Below, piece after piece: positions 12,737-13,605 of a DNA stretch of 13,605 nucleotides. Below the pieces are notes generated by a model. The model saw only the letters and a list, made by a program, of their open reading frames with translations, searched no databases and was not told where the DNA came from. The translations under genes were made by a program, and so were the position numbers. Source of the stretch: an uncultured Oscillospiraceae bacterium (GTDB lineage: Bacteria; Bacillota; Clostridia; Oscillospirales; Oscillospiraceae); contig CAJLCG010000062.1 of assembly GCA_905205085.1 (NCBI GenBank), positions 1-13,605 on the forward strand, read 5' to 3'. Each line of letters opens with the position of its first letter. Position 1 is the stretch's first letter.

Positions 12737-13605
12737 GTGTCTGAACTGCTGCACTTGTTTGAGGAGTATTTGACCACGGAGAAAAAGGCGTCGGCCAACA
12801 CGGTGAGTTCCTATCTGAGGGACATGCACCAGTTTGAGGCGGCCATGGCGGAGCAGGACCTGGAGCTGACCGAGCTGGCGGTCCAGGATGTGGAGCTCTA
12901 CGTGGACGGCCTGACCCGGAAGGGAAAGTCCGCCGCCACCGTCACCCGGTCCATTGCCTCCATCAAGTCCTTTTATAACTGCATGATCGCCTTGGGGATC
13001 ATGGACCGCAACCCGGCCAAGGATGTGGTGGCCGCCAAGGTGGAGCGCAAGCTGCCCCAGATCCTCACCGGCAAGGAAGTGGAGCTGTTTTTGGAGCAGC
13101 CCGACTGCTCCGACCTGAAGGGGTTCCGGGACCGGGCTATGCTGGAGCTGCTCTACGCCACCGGTATCCGGGTCAGTGAGCTCATCGCCCTGGACGTAGA
13201 CGACCTGAACCTGCCCGCCGGGGTGCTCCACTGCGCCAGCAAGGGGCGGGAGCGGATCATCCCCCTGTACCACACCGCCATCCGGGCCCTCAGCGACTAC
13301 ATAACCCAGGTCCGGCCCCAACTGGTGGAGTCGCCGGAGGAGACCGCCCTGTTTGTCAACATGAGCGGCGAGCGGATGAGCCGCCAGGGCTTCTGGAAGC
13401 TCATCAAGCACTACCAGGAGAAGGCGGGCATCCAGAAGGACATCACTCCCCATACGCTGCGCCATTCCTTCGCCGCCCACCTGCTGGAGAACGGAGCCGA
13501 CCTGCGCTCCATCCAGGAGATGCTGGGCCACGCGGATATCTCCTCCACCCAAATCTACTCCCGGCTGGTCAGCCAGAAGCTGAAGGACGTGTACCACAAG
13601 GCCCA
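12737..13605 (+). CDS. xerD: Site-specific tyrosine recombinase XerD, partial at the right edge
   Basis: Open from GTG 12737 to the edge, the frame gives 289 residues; XerD is about 295-300 long, so only a few are missing. XerD cuts and rejoins dif sites to resolve chromosome dimers at division. The N-terminal SAM-like core-binding domain covers about 1-100 (LHLFEEYLTTEKKASANTVSSYLRD). The catalytic domain shows the full set R145 (ATGIRVSEL), K169 (SKGRER), H239-x2-R242 (HTLRHSFAAHLLENGADL), H265 (LGHADISSTQIYSR) and the nucleophile Y274. AGAGGGAG lies 8 bases before the GTG, and a second GTG at 12731 is too close to the SD. XerC is the alternative name, but the SpoIIM neighbour favours XerD. 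No attachment site or phage gene is seen, so a mobile-element integrase is unlikely. Confidence 0.92.
   Translation, partial: MSELLHLFEEYLTTEKKASANTVSSYLRDMHQFEAAMAEQDLELTELAVQDVELYVDGLTRKGKSAATVTRSIASIKSFYNCMIALGIMDRNPAKDVVAAKVERKLPQILTGKEVELFLEQPDCSDLKGFRDRAMLELLYATGIRVSELIALDVDDLNLPAGVLHCASKGRERIIPLYHTAIRALSDYITQVRPQLVESPEETALFVNMSGERMSRQGFWKLIKHYQEKAGIQKDITPHTLRHSFAAHLLENGADLRSIQEMLGHADISSTQIYSRLVSQKLKDVYHKA

Noticed and set aside
12737..13605. Integrase of a mobile element
   Set aside because: The protein is a canonical XerC/XerD-type enzyme beside a SpoIIM-like gene, with no attachment-site repeat, excisionase or phage gene.
1..13605. tRNA, rRNA, CRISPR arrays, transposases
   Set aside because: Both strands were scanned by eye: no cloverleaf with a TTCRA arm, no regularly spaced direct repeats and no transposase motifs were seen.

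Overview
This window looks like the chromosome of a GC-rich, spore-forming gut Clostridium-class bacterium. It is most like the Oscillospiraceae (Flavonifractor / Pseudoflavonifractor / Lawsonibacter type). The reasons are a SCIFF peptide with its radical SAM maturase (a near-universal mark of class Clostridia), SpoIID- and SpoIIM-type sporulation proteins, strong Shine-Dalgarno (SD) sequences, GC-rich codon use and Firmicutes-style promoters. The placement is inferred from gene content and protein resemblance; no search was run.

Left part, minus strand (1-1396): the start of a tcdA-type tRNA t6A dehydratase that runs off the left edge, preceded by a small regulator. The regulator joins an XRE helix-turn-helix to a desulfoferrodoxin-like metal ribbon and a degenerate superoxide-reductase-like domain. 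Next comes about 560 bp without a gene (1397-1958), crowded with strong hairpins that look like a structured intergenic element.

Lysine block, minus strand (1911-5182): asd, dapA and dapB lie in that order and make tetrahydrodipicolinate from aspartyl phosphate. The operon has a sigma-A promoter, a lysine riboswitch (L box), a U-tract terminator that can serve as its attenuator, and a closing terminator after dapB. It is a complete lysine-feedback transcription unit.

Centre, plus strand (5191-9627): a secreted SpoIID/LytB-domain protein with a SPOR-like module, then queA and tgt (queuosine tRNA modification), then yajC (Sec translocase accessory) with its own promoter and terminator. The terminator's 3' arm also supplies the SD of the next gene, a four-helix TIGR04086-type membrane protein.

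SCIFF locus, plus strand (10058-11880): a 46-residue six-cysteine peptide (scfA) with a near-consensus promoter, a terminator, then its radical SAM/SPASM maturase (scfB). This is a ranthipeptide-type RiPP system of largely unknown physiological role. scfA was found by reading the sequence because it is very short.

Right end, plus strand (12078-13605): a SpoIIM-like membrane protein and XerD, which lacks only its last few codons at the edge. The spoIIM-xerD neighbourhood is an ancestral Firmicutes arrangement. I saw no rRNA, tRNA, CRISPR array or complete insertion sequence.
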